Shown here piece by piece: positions 12,941-22,800 of a stretch of DNA of 29,974 bases (positions are counted from its first letter, which is position 1; each line of letters opens with the position of its first letter). This stretch comes from Porphyromonadaceae bacterium UBA7087. Its GTDB lineage: Bacteria; Bacteroidota; Bacteroidia; Bacteroidales; Muribaculaceae. The notes beneath the pieces were generated by a model. It searched no databases and was not told the DNA's origin. It saw nothing but the letters and a program-made list of their open reading frames with translations. The stretch lies in contig DKYZ01000079.1 of assembly GCA_002493515.1 (NCBI GenBank), positions 1 to 29,974 of the forward strand. Direction: 5' to 3'. A program made the translations under genes and the position numbers.

Positions 12941-13450
12941 ATGAAGAGATTAATGTGGGGCAAGGCTCTCGCGGCCATTGCCAAGAAAAACGGAGCTACC
13001 TATGGTGAGTTCAAGCAGTTTCCAGAAATGGTAGAAAACTCACTCCAGCTCAATACAACCAAGGGCGAGAAAAAAGAAGCCAAGGTTGAGGGTGGCGGCG
13101 TAGAGGCTGTCAAGTATGCTGCCAATACATACGGACTCTCAGCAAGCTTCCGTCGTGGAAAGCTTGACGACGGAACCATGGTGACTTTCCCCTTCGAGGA
13201 GATTGACGGCGTGGTTGACGGCGTTTATGCACTCCGCGTTCAGCCGGAAGACAAAGAAGCCGGAGGTATCACCGTAATGGAGGTTATTATTTCCACAGAG
13301 GATACCCATACGGCTGCAGACGGCGCTATCAAGGTTGTCACCTTCGACTTTATCAAGCCGCCTCTCAAAGCAGACGGCACGCAGTCCCCGACAATCGACT
13401 GGAGCCCGATTGCCAATCTTACCGCTGCGTTCGCAACGAGTGCTGGATAA
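12941..13450 (+). CDS. major tail tube protein, 169 aa
   Basis: This beta-rich protein is in the tube position, followed by the chaperone and tape measure. It begins MKRLMWGKALAAIAKKNGAT, and has SLQLNTTKGEKKEAKVEGGG (the type of strand with a charged loop seen in tube proteins), AANTYGLSASFRRGKL, and closing strands KVVTFDFIKPPL. Copies stack as hexamers around the tape measure to form the tail channel. There is no sheath gene beside it, which points to a non-contractile tail. Confidence 0.75.
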   Translation: MKRLMWGKALAAIAKKNGATYGEFKQFPEMVENSLQLNTTKGEKKEAKVEGGGVEAVKYAANTYGLSASFRRGKLDDGTMVTFPFEEIDGVVDGVYALRVQPEDKEAGGITVMEVIISTEDTHTAADGAIKVVTFDFIKPPLKADGTQSPTIDWSPIANLTAAFATSAG

Positions 13451-13468
13451 CGCATCTGACCCATAATA

Positions 13469-14182
13469 ATGCTGACGAAAGATAATCTGAATGAAGCTCT
13501 CGCGGACGCGGTCATGGATCGACCGCGGGAGTTTTTCATAGGCAAACATCGGTTCTGTCTGTGGTCGCCCACTCTCGGGATGTCGCTCATGCTTGAACGG
13601 CGTCTGTCGGCACTCGAACTGGACTATGGGATGCTGGGCAAGAATCCATCTATGGAGGCTTTGCGGATTATCGCTGTCAAGCGAATGGAAGTTTGTCAGA
13701 TTCTCGCTATTCTCTCTCTGAGGGATTACGAGAAACTGAGCGATTCAAGAATAGTGGAAAAGCACGCCAAATGCTTCTCGAAGAATCTTTCCAACGAGGA
13801 GCTGGCGCAGCTTCTTCTCCTCGCTCTCACAGAACCCAAGGCTGATGTGTTCATATCCCTTTCCGGGATTGAGGATGAGCACAAGGAACAGTCGAGAATC
13901 ATCCATCATAAGAACAAGGATGGACACACGGCGTCATTCGGAGGCAAGACAATCTATGGCTCGCTCATAGATACGGCGTGCGCCAAATACGGATGGACGA
14001 AAGAATATGTGGTATGGGGTATCGACCTTTGCAGTCTGCGGATGATGCTCGCTGACTCGGTCAATACCGTCTATCTCTCTGACGATGATATGAAAGCTTT
14101 GGGTAAACCTACTTGCGATGACGATGTAATCGGTATGACAGCCGATGACTTCGCCAAACTGAAATCAATGGACTGGAACTGA
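13469..14182 (+). CDS. tail assembly chaperone, 237 aa
   Basis: The gene sits between tube and tape measure, where the chaperone that coats the tape measure is expected. It is helical, with FCLWSPTLGMSLMLERRLSA, MEALRIIAVKRMEVCQILAI, SNEELAQLLLLALTEP and a C terminus GMTADDFAKLKSMDW, similar in style to Bacteroidales phage chaperones. Many phages make a longer form by -1 frameshifting here, but only 9 bases lie before the tape measure and I see no slippery site, so a single form is likely. Confidence 0.65.
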   Translation: MLTKDNLNEALADAVMDRPREFFIGKHRFCLWSPTLGMSLMLERRLSALELDYGMLGKNPSMEALRIIAVKRMEVCQILAILSLRDYEKLSDSRIVEKHAKCFSKNLSNEELAQLLLLALTEPKADVFISLSGIEDEHKEQSRIIHHKNKDGHTASFGGKTIYGSLIDTACAKYGWTKEYVVWGIDLCSLRMMLADSVNTVYLSDDDMKALGKPTCDDDVIGMTADDFAKLKSMDWN

Positions 14183-14191
14183 TAAGGAACT

Positions 14192-17100
14192 ATGGCAGAT
14201 CTACACTTTCTGATAACGGCAGACAACGGCAACTTCATGCGTGTATTGCATGAGGTCACAGCCGGTGTGCGCGACGCCTCACAGCAGATTGAGGCTCAGG
14301 GAGGTAATATCGACAGAGTTATTTCCAACATTAAAAGCGGCATTGCTACTATTGGAATAGGAGTAGGATTCAAGGAACTTGCCGGGCAGGTCGCAAACAC
14401 TCGCGGCGAGTTTCAGCAGCTTGAAGTCGCTTTCAATACAATGCTCGGCTCGGAAGAGAAAGCTACGTCATTGATGAGCCAGCTTATCAGGACGGCTGCC
14501 GTTACTCCGTTCGGGCTTCAGGAGGTATCAACCGGAGCAAAACAACTTCTTGCTTTTGGGCTGGAAGCCGAAAAGGTTAACGAGACTCTTATCCGATTGG
14601 GCGATATATCCGCCGGACTTGGCACAAATCTTGGAGACCTCGTATATCTCTACGGCACTACAATGGCGCAAGGTCGCCTTTATACCCAAGACCTCAATCA
14701 GTTCACCGGACGAGGAATCCCGATGATTGGCGAACTTGCAAAGCAGTTTGGGGTTGCCGAAAGCGAGGTCAAAGGATTGGTGGAAGCCGGAAAAGTGGGC
14801 TTCCCCGAAGTACAGAAAGTTATTGAGAGTCTAACGAATCAAGGCGGCAAGTTCGGTGGTCTCATGGAGGAGCAATCAAAGACCATCTCCGGTCAAATCT
14901 CCAATATCGAGGATGCTATCTCCACCATGTTCAACGAGATTGGCAAATCGTCAGAGGGATTGATAGATACTACTCTGAACGTCACATCCTCTATGGTAGA
15001 GAACTGGCAGACCGTTCTTGCGATTCTCGGAGACATCACCTTTGCATACGGTGCGCAGAAAGCAGTTCTTGCTCTTGACTCCGGATTTACAAAAGCAGCC
15101 ACAAACTACGGCTATGATGCGGAGATAGAACAGCTCAAAGCATTGCTCCCTCTGAAAGAGGAGGAGCAGATGACCTCTTTGCAACAAGCGGTTGCATCTG
15201 GCAATCTGACCGAGGCTAAAGCTGCTGAAATAGCATCCCTCCGGGAGGAGGCTCAAGCACAGTTGTCGGCGTTGACAGCAATGGAGGCGGCAGCTAAAGC
15301 GGAGGAAACCGCTGCAACGTCAAAACTTGACGCAATCAATAATGAGATACTTGGCATAGAGGACCTGAAAGAAGCTCTTCTAAACCAATATACCGAAGCT
15401 ACAAACGCTGGAGATGCGGAAAAGGCTCAGGCGATAGCCACCGACATAGCCTCGACTGAGACATGGCTCAAAGAGGAAGCTGCCAATGCGGCTGCGGCAG
15501 CTGAGGAGTTTAGAACGGCATCCACAAACGCGGCTGCGGCCTCGGAGGCACGTGAGACACTTGCTACCCAAATCAATACCGCAGAGACAGCAGGAAATAC
15601 AGCGGCAACCGGAGTGCTTACTATCGCAAAAGAGAAGCTTGCCGTTGCCGTCGGTAAGGTTAATGCGATGCTGAAAGCCAATCAGTTTGCCATTGCCGCC
15701 GGAGCGGTTTTAGCTTTGGGTTATGCGGTATATAAACTCGCGACCTATCAAACAGAAGCTGAAAAGATTGCCGATGCCCATAAACAAACAACGCAAAATC
15801 TTGAACTTGAACTCGCGAAAGAGAATGAGCGATTAGAAGATTTAAACAATACTTTAAAAACATCAAAAAAAGGAAGTGAAGATTGGAAAGAAGCTAAAGA
15901 TGAATTGGTATCTCAATATGGCAAATATCTCAACGGCATTGACTCAGAAATTGAAAGAGTCGGTTATCTGAGTGAATCTTACAAAAAACTCACAGAAGCG
16001 GTACAACAAAGTGTAGCCGCTCGTCAAATTGCAAAATTCCAAGAAGATAACGCCCCTAATCACGATGAACTTATTAAATCCATCACTGAGAAATTGTCTG
16101 GAGAGGTAGTTCTTTCTGATTTCTCAAGAGATAAAAATGGGCGCATTGTAGGTAATCGTTTCAGAAAGACTAAGATAGACAAAAAAACTCAAAAGCAATG
16201 GATAAAAGCCTTGATAAAAAACCTCTATCAAGGCGATGACTCGGGTATGACACCAATGCTTGAGGATTTTCTTCGAAATAATAAATCTGGCGTTTTCAGC
16301 ATGGATAATTTCGGGGCAGAGGTCTTTAATGCTCGGAAAACACAAAATGAATATGATGCGTATTTAAAGGATTTAAAAGAGGTATACGGATATAAGGAAA
16401 CATCTGATGAAAATAAGACATCGAATAAAGTAGTTAATGGTGATGAGCTCGATAAGAAGATAAAGGAAAAGAAGGCTGATCTTGCTAAACATAAGAAGGA
16501 TAGCCAAAAATACAAGGAACTTGTAACAGAAATCAATGCCCTTGAAAAAGAGCGTGCTCAGTGGGGCAGCGAGTCCGACTTGAAGCAGAAGAAATCCTCC
16601 GGCATGACATCCGGGCAGATAGCCGCCAAGGAGGAGAACGCCGCCGGGAAACTTGCCGACATCCTCCGCAAGCAGGGGCAGGAGCGTCTGCGCATCGAGC
16701 AGGACTACGAATATGAGCGTTGGCAGAGCCGCATCAACCTCATGCAAGAGGGCGAGGCAAAGGTTCTCGAGCAGCAGCGTCTTGACTTCGACAAGGAGAA
16801 GACCGAACTGGGCCGACGTCTTGAAAATGAGCTGGAGGCGGAGCTGAACCGCCAGATGGCCGTCTTCAACGCAGAGCAGGACGCCCTCGCCGCCGGGAAC
16901 AGGAAATACGCCAAGAAGACCTTCCGCGACTCCGACATCGACGAGTCCGCGATGAAGACCATACGCGACCGATATGCCCTTTTACAGGAAGACCTGACCA
17001 AGGCTCAGCGCAAGGCCGAGGCCGACCGCATACAGGCAGCAAAGGAATCGTTCAACGCCTATCTCAAGGAGTTTGGATCGTATCAGCAGAAGCGCGAGGC

Positions 17101-18859
17101 GATAGAGGCAGACTATGCGAAGCAGATAGAGGCTGCGCCTGACCAGGGGGCGCGGATGATGGCCATGGCCAACCGCAACAAGGCTCTGGCCGACCTCGAT
17201 TTCAACGAGTGGCAGGAAGGTGGCGGCATGGCTCTCGCATTCGGCGACATATCAAAGCTATCGAAAGACACCATCAGTGGCCTTATCGACGATATGGAGA
17301 AGTATCGCTCCAAGATAATAGCCACGTTCGACCCCGAGAAGATACAGAAGTACGAGGAAGCCCTCAATAACCTGCGCATGGCCGAGGCGACATCCGGCTC
17401 ATTCTTCGACGGCGACAACGACGTGCTGCAAAGCATGAGGGAGCGTCTTGCCATACAGCGGCAGCTGGCCGACGAGGAGGCAAACGAGGTGGAGCTGAAA
17501 CGTCAGAAGGCAGAAATCGAGATGCGTCTTGCCACACTGAAATTGACGCCCTCGCTCAATCTCGGGACTGCGCCGGACGGTGAACAGATAGCGACATCCA
17601 TAGCCCCGACTCAGGAGGATATTGTTTTGGCAGACGAACTGAGGGTGCAGCTCGACGCCATCGACAATGCCCTGAAATCGTCCGGCAGCAACAGCACACA
17701 GCTCCGGTCTCAGTTGCAGGCCCTCGGCAAGGTCAAGTTCTCCGACATAGGGAAATTCTCGCAGCAGATACAGAAGGCCGGGGAGAACGCGGCTGAGTTC
17801 GCATCCATATTCAGCGACGATGTGGCCGACGGCATTTCAGAGGTCACGGGTATGCTGGGTGGGATGATGGAAGCCTTCACCGAACTCACTTCCGGCATAA
17901 GGACTCTCGCAGAATCGGGCAAGGAGGTCGTGGATAAGACAGCCAAGGCTTCCGGCGATATTGTCGAGAGCGCGAGCGCGGGGATGGAGGCATCAGCCGC
18001 CTCGGCTGCGGGAAGTCTGTCAGCCATGGAGAAAGCCTCGGCGATTCTTGCAATCATCGGAGCCGCAATCCAGATGGCCACTATGATAGCCTCGCTGGTC
18101 AACCCCGACAGGAAGCATGAGAAAAACATCGAGGCCCTTCAGAAGCGCATCGATGCCCTTGACCGCTCATGCGACAGGCTCGGCAAATCAATCTCCAAGG
18201 CCTACTCTTACGACGCATCCGCACTCATAGGGCAGCAGGAGACGCTTCTGCGTCAGCAGAAAGCCCTCGTGCAGCAGCAGCTTGCCGAGGAAGAGGCCAA
18301 GAAGAAGACCGACGACGACAAGGTGCGCCAGTACCGCGAGCAGATAGAAGACCTCGACGAGGCCATAGCCGACGCCAAGGAGAGCGCGAAAGACGCCATA
18401 TTCGGCGACGACCTAAAGTCGCAGATAGAGGATTTCGCGTCGGCCTACTCCGAGGCATGGAGCAGCGGAGAGAGCCGCGTCATGTCGGCACGCGACACGG
18501 TGCGCAAGATGATGCGTCAGATGGCGGAGGAGAGCATCAAGGCGGCGATACAGGGGAGCGGCGCGATGGAGCGCATCCGCCAGACCCTCGCCGACTTTTA
18601 CTCCGACAACATCCTCACAGCCGGAGAGCAGGACTATATCTACGGACTGGCCGACGAGCTGCAGAAGGAGCTTGACGCGCGTTTCGGGCAACAGGCCGAC
18701 CTGTTGTCGGGCACATACTCGCAGAATCCCACTGCAAAAGGCTGGGATACGTTCACGCAAGACCGGGCCGACGTGCTGACAGGTCGCTTCACGGCGTTCT
18801 GCGAGACCTCGGAGGCCATACGCGGCATCAACGCAGGAATCGCAGAGAGCGTGAAGTAG
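14192..18859 (+). CDS. tail tape measure protein, 1555 aa as read (interrupted by an amber codon)
   Basis: The N-terminal 70-250 region matches the tape measure N-terminal domain, with RGEFQQLEVAFNTMLGSEEK, TPFGLQEVSTGAKQLLAFGL, YGTTMAQGRLYTQDLNQFTG and RGIPMIGELAKQFGV. Long Ala- and Glu-rich coiled coils follow. There are two hydrophobic segments (about 499-513 and 1284-1303) that may enter the host membrane. Residues about 523-790 are encoded by AT-rich bases unlike their flanks. TAG at 18857-18859 stops the frame after IAESVK, but the same frame goes on for 53 sensible codons to TAA 19019-19021. At about 0.15 nm per residue the tail would be near 230 nm (inference). Expression depends on the tube/chaperone operon. 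Confidence 0.9.
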   Translation: MADLHFLITADNGNFMRVLHEVTAGVRDASQQIEAQGGNIDRVISNIKSGIATIGIGVGFKELAGQVANTRGEFQQLEVAFNTMLGSEEKATSLMSQLIRTAAVTPFGLQEVSTGAKQLLAFGLEAEKVNETLIRLGDISAGLGTNLGDLVYLYGTTMAQGRLYTQDLNQFTGRGIPMIGELAKQFGVAESEVKGLVEAGKVGFPEVQKVIESLTNQGGKFGGLMEEQSKTISGQISNIEDAISTMFNEIGKSSEGLIDTTLNVTSSMVENWQTVLAILGDITFAYGAQKAVLALDSGFTKAATNYGYDAEIEQLKALLPLKEEEQMTSLQQAVASGNLTEAKAAEIASLREEAQAQLSALTAMEAAAKAEETAATSKLDAINNEILGIEDLKEALLNQYTEATNAGDAEKAQAIATDIASTETWLKEEAANAAAAAEEFRTASTNAAAASEARETLATQINTAETAGNTAATGVLTIAKEKLAVAVGKVNAMLKANQFAIAAGAVLALGYAVYKLATYQTEAEKIADAHKQTTQNLELELAKENERLEDLNNTLKTSKKGSEDWKEAKDELVSQYGKYLNGIDSEIERVGYLSESYKKLTEAVQQSVAARQIAKFQEDNAPNHDELIKSITEKLSGEVVLSDFSRDKNGRIVGNRFRKTKIDKKTQKQWIKALIKNLYQGDDSGMTPMLEDFLRNNKSGVFSMDNFGAEVFNARKTQNEYDAYLKDLKEVYGYKETSDENKTSNKVVNGDELDKKIKEKKADLAKHKKDSQKYKELVTEINALEKERAQWGSESDLKQKKSSGMTSGQIAAKEENAAGKLADILRKQGQERLRIEQDYEYERWQSRINLMQEGEAKVLEQQRLDFDKEKTELGRRLENELEAELNRQMAVFNAEQDALAAGNRKYAKKTFRDSDIDESAMKTIRDRYALLQEDLTKAQRKAEADRIQAAKESFNAYLKEFGSYQQKREAIEADYAKQIEAAPDQGARMMAMANRNKALADLDFNEWQEGGGMALAFGDISKLSKDTISGLIDDMEKYRSKIIATFDPEKIQKYEEALNNLRMAEATSGSFFDGDNDVLQSMRERLAIQRQLADEEANEVELKRQKAEIEMRLATLKLTPSLNLGTAPDGEQIATSIAPTQEDIVLADELRVQLDAIDNALKSSGSNSTQLRSQLQALGKVKFSDIGKFSQQIQKAGENAAEFASIFSDDVADGISEVTGMLGGMMEAFTELTSGIRTLAESGKEVVDKTAKASGDIVESASAGMEASAASAAGSLSAMEKASAILAIIGAAIQMATMIASLVNPDRKHEKNIEALQKRIDALDRSCDRLGKSISKAYSYDASALIGQQETLLRQQKALVQQQLAEEEAKKKTDDDKVRQYREQIEDLDEAIADAKESAKDAIFGDDLKSQIEDFASAYSEAWSSGESRVMSARDTVRKMMRQMAEESIKAAIQGSGAMERIRQTLADFYSDNILTAGEQDYIYGLADELQKELDARFGQQADLLSGTYSQNPTAKGWDTFTQDRADVLTGRFTAFCETSEAIRGINAGIAESVK

Positions 18860-19021
18860 TCGCTCCTGCTGGCATCGGCGCAGCGCGACCTCATGCAGGA
18901 CGCGCTCAACATCCACATCGTCAACATGGGTCATCTTGAGGCCATCAGCAGGAATACACGTGAACTCGCCACGATACGCGAGGATTTAGGTAAAATCGAA
19001 AGGTATGTCAGAAATCTGTAA
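18860..19021 (+). pseudogene. C-terminal 53 codons of the tape measure, after an in-frame TAG
   Basis: The tape measure frame continues past TAG with a helical stretch, SLLLASAQRDLMQDALNIHI, then HLEAISRNTRELATIREDL, ending ERYVRNL and TAA. This is the usual tape measure end ('...NIHIVNMGHLEAI...NT...'). The next gene's ATG (19005) lies within it, giving the common 17-base overlap. TAG would be CAG (Gln) with one base change. It is either a nonsense mutation, suppressed read-through, or a sequence error. Confidence 0.75.
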
Positions 19022-19457
19022 CGAGATAACAGCCAAGGCCAAGAGGCTCGGCGCATGCGGCAGACTCCGCGAGGGCATGGACCTTACGGGGCTTGCCAGT
19101 CTGCTCCATACTCCGCAAGGCAGGGAGTGGACGACCATCCATGACTTTCCCAAAGCCTCAGACCTCCTTGATTTTGACCGCGCCGATCTGGTGCTCCACC
19201 GCATATTCCCGGATTTCGCCGGAGAGGCCGACAACAAGGGCAGCGACTGGGTCTTCACAGGCCCGGGCACCGAGGCCACGGTAAAGGCAAGCGGCACGGA
19301 TGCACTCCATCATATCACTGCCCTTGACGGCGCGAGTGTCAGGGTGGAGGCATCCGGCCATGCCGTGGTGTCGGTCGAGGTTTCGGCCACCGCCCGGGTA
19401 GATATTGTAAACACCGACAAAACAGCCATAATATCATGTCACAGATCGGTAAACTGA
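19005..19457 (+). CDS. tail-associated protein with repeat-like beta C terminus, 150 aa
   Basis: The protein has unknown exact function. The N-terminal half is compact (AKAKRLGACGRLREGMDLTG, then DFPKASDLLDFDRADLVLHR). The second half has short alternating valine/alanine strands (VKASG, HHITAL, SVRVEASG, AVVSVEVSA, RVDIVN), the look of a beta-solenoid or thin beta sheet. Similar short-repeat proteins occur beside tape measure genes in Bacteroidales phages. It overlaps both neighbours (17 bases with the read-through end of the tape measure, 22 with the next gene), so it is part of tail tip assembly. Confidence 0.6.
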   Translation: MSEICNEITAKAKRLGACGRLREGMDLTGLASLLHTPQGREWTTIHDFPKASDLLDFDRADLVLHRIFPDFAGEADNKGSDWVFTGPGTEATVKASGTDALHHITALDGASVRVEASGHAVVSVEVSATARVDIVNTDKTAIISCHRSVN

Positions 19458-19870
19458 AAATCAACGGCAAGGACGCCTACACGACATGGGGCGTCTATCT
19501 GCTCGACGGAGGGGTGTCGGCCCTTATGACACCTCCTGCGGCCAAACCGCTTGTCACCAACAAGAGCCGATTGCAGCATGGCAAGAGGGTGACGCGCACC
19601 AATCCCGGCGGAAGCTCCCTGAAGCGCGTGGAAGACCGCGACGTGTCGCTGCCGTTCGGGCTGAGTGCCGACAACCGCACGCAGCTCAACACCCGGCATG
19701 AGGCATTTATCGCCGAGTTGCAGGCCGGAGAGGTTGAGCTGGAGGTCGCGGAGCTGCCGTCGGTGGTATTCCACCTCGATTTTGTCAGTTGCACGAGCTT
19801 CGGCCAGTACGCCACGCTTGCAAAATATGTGATACGGTTCAATGAGCCAAACCCCAAGGACAGGACATAG
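19436..19870 (+). CDS. distal tail protein (Dit-like), 144 aa
   Basis: Position between tape measure and large hub protein, plus the N-terminal pattern KLKINGKDAYTTWGVYLLDG and SALMTPPAAKPLVTNKSRLQ, fit the distal tail proteins that form the first ring of the tail tip. The middle (SLKRVEDRDVSLPFGLSA) and the end (SCTSFGQYATLAKYVIRFNE) are strand-rich. It connects tube to hub. It overlaps the previous gene and ends two bases before the next ATG. Confidence 0.65.
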   Translation: MSQIGKLKINGKDAYTTWGVYLLDGGVSALMTPPAAKPLVTNKSRLQHGKRVTRTNPGGSSLKRVEDRDVSLPFGLSADNRTQLNTRHEAFIAELQAGEVELEVAELPSVVFHLDFVSCTSFGQYATLAKYVIRFNEPNPKDRT

Positions 19871-19872
19871 CC

Positions 19873-22800
19873 ATGATAACGATTTACAGCCATGATTCAG
19901 AGGTGCGTTTTACCACCGAGATAAACGAGGGTAGCCGGAGGGTGAGAACCATCGGCGGCGACGATTACGCGCTGCTTAAATTCTCGACCGTGCGACCCGT
20001 GGGGTTCGCAGTGGGCGATTATGCCGACGTCCCGGGAGAGGGACGCATGACGGTGGCCTCGCTGCCGCAGCCCTCCTACAATACCGAGACCGGAGGCTAC
20101 GACTATCAGCTGAGGCTGGAGCCGCAGTGGGCGCTGATGCGCAACCGTCTGCTAATGCTCAATCCCGGAGCGCACGCAGAGGTGGAGTTCCGGCTTACCG
20201 ACACGCTGGCCGGACACATGCGCATGGCCATGAAGTGCATCGCCAGCTGCGGATTCACGTGGCACGACCCGGCAGACGGCACCGACATACAGTATACGGT
20301 GGACATATCCACCGACGCTGACCTTGTGGCGCAGGACGCACGGCTCATCTCATACTCATCCACCGACATATTGTCCGGACTGAGGGAAATGGCCTCGGTG
20401 TTTGAGTGCGAGGTATGGATAGAGGGTGGAGTGATACACTTCGGACGCCGCGAGCAGGGCGACATAGTGTCCTTCGAGCGCGGTGACAACGTCTCCGACA
20501 TAAAGCCCTCCGGCAGGGACGGCTCACGCCCCACGAGGCTCTACGCTTTCGGAGGCACGGAGAACCTGCCCCCTTACTACCGCAAGAAGATGGTGTTCAA
20601 GGCCACGCGCGTAAGCGGCAGCGACGTCTATGACGACGACCATCCGCTGCGCCTGTCCATGTTCAGGAATGCGCTCCATGTGGCCGACCCGGGCGCGGTG
20701 GTCAAGTTTGACAACCTCGGACGCTCTGGAGGAGGGAACATGGAGGCTCTACCTTCATCCACGCTCATAACCGCGACCCAGACGAAGGCAGGGCTAAAGC
20801 ACGGCTCCTATAACGTGAGGCTGTCGCAGTTCAGGCCCTATGTGGAGTTCAACGAGACGTCACAGAAATTCGCCAACAGCAAGGCCACGTTCCATATCAC
20901 CTTTACCTACACTGGTGCCGACGGCAATCCGGAGAGCCGGGAGACTGTCTTCGAGTACTCGTATTTCCCACATACCGGGAAATGGAAGGCATCATGGCAG
21001 GATATGGTTATATCATTGCCGGTGGACTCAGACCTCACGATCGGCTTTTACCTGACGTTCCATCCTGCGGCCAATGCCTCGGGAGCGGTGCAGGCCGTAA
21101 GCTATGGCCCGTCACTGGAACTGACCTCGATAGCCGCATATGACTCGGTGCAGGGCATAACGCTGACCAAGGCCGACGGCAGCAGGATAAACGGAGTCGC
21201 CTTCAACGTCGGCAACAATCCCGATGTGGGCGTCATTCCCCTTCGGCTTCCTTCCGGCGCCTCGCTCGCAGTGGGCGACACCTTTACGCTCGACGGCCTC
21301 GTGAGGCTCAATATCCCCGGCTCGTGGTTCACGCCCCTTGACGGAGAGCCGGTGGTGGACGCGGTGGCCTCAAACCGTCTGCGCCTCCCTGTTGACACTC
21401 CTTATATAGATTATGGTGGCGCGGGCGCAGCGGGCGCGATAGAGCATGTGGAGATATTCGACGATGTGTACCCCAGACAGAGCAACACGATCAGCGGTGT
21501 ATGGAGCTATGACGTGCAGAGTGAGAATGCCGACGGCTCACGTGTGACCGAGAGGTATTATTGCATTGCCTCCGGCACGCTGACCTTTGACTCGGATTTC
21601 GTCATCCCCGGCAAAGAGGGACTGAGGATAAAGTTTACCTCCGGTCTGCTCAACGGCATGACATTCGCTGCCGAGTGGCTTCCGCACGGCAAACTGGAGA
21701 CGGAACATACCCCGGCGTTTGAGATTGTCGTCAACGACGATTTTGGCCGACGGCTCCCCAATACCGTCCTCAAACCCGCCGAGAATGATTCGTTCCTCCT
21801 GCTCGGCTGGGCCGACGACGATGTGCTTGACAGCCTTGTGGCGGCTGCGGAGCTTGAATTGAAAACCAAGGCCGGGGAATGGATGGAGACCAACATCACC
21901 AATGGCGAGACCTACGACTGTCCGATGGTGCCGGAGTCTGCAAATACATGGATGCCCTCTCTGGGTCAGCGCATACGTCTTCACGAGGCGTCGCTGTTTC
22001 CTTCGGGCACGTTCGTGAGCCGCGTCATCGGGCTTGACTATGCGCTCGACATCCCTTACGACAATCCGGTGGTGACGGTCGGCGAAAGGATTCCGGCCAA
22101 GAGGCTGGAGGGTATCGAGGAGCGTCTGCGCGACATGGGACGCATCGACGATTACTCCATCCCCGAGCCTAAGCCAGAGAATATCGCTGCAGCTGTGGAG
22201 TGCGACCTGTCGAATCAGAGCGACATGGTGGTCTTCAACGACTTCGGCGAGATCGTCGGGGGACTGCCATCGACGCAGGTGCAGATGTGGGTGGACGGCT
22301 ACCGCTTCCATGACTACACTGTGGCTGTCGAGGGTGATTTTACTGGCATCGGGCTGACCGTGGCCGGGGAGACCGTGGCTGTCACATCGGCAGACCTCTC
22401 GATGCCTGCGCGGGTCGAGATTCCGGTCAAGGCCACCGTAAGAGTCGGAGGACGCGACGTGACGAGGACAATGGTGTTCACGCTGCTGCGCCGTCGCGGT
22501 GACGCGCGTTTTCAGCTCCTGCCGTCGGACTCAAAGATAAGGATTCTTTCCGACGGCTCGCTGCTCCCGGAGAGCGGGCAGCTTACATGCGGCGTGCTTA
22601 TATCCGGGCAGGGAGAGCCGCGCGAGCTGACAGCGCAGGAAATGACAGACGCAGGGCTGGAGGTGGAGTGGCGCGACGTGTCGCTCATCGACCCCACAGA
22701 CCCTGACGGAGGATGGCAGACCGGGACTCCGGCCTACACCGACACATCGGGAGCGGTACAGCTGCGCCTCATGCAGGAGGGAGTATGCATCGACCTCGAG

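Noticed and set aside
13469..14191. Programmed frameshift in the tail chaperone gene
   Set aside because: No slippery heptamer near the 3' end and no second frame of length before the tape measure start.
18225..18934. Long overlapping frames on both strands in the GC-rich tape measure end and tip genes
   Set aside because: GC-rich coding DNA gives long shadow frames; only the listed frames have protein-like sequence and sensible junctions.
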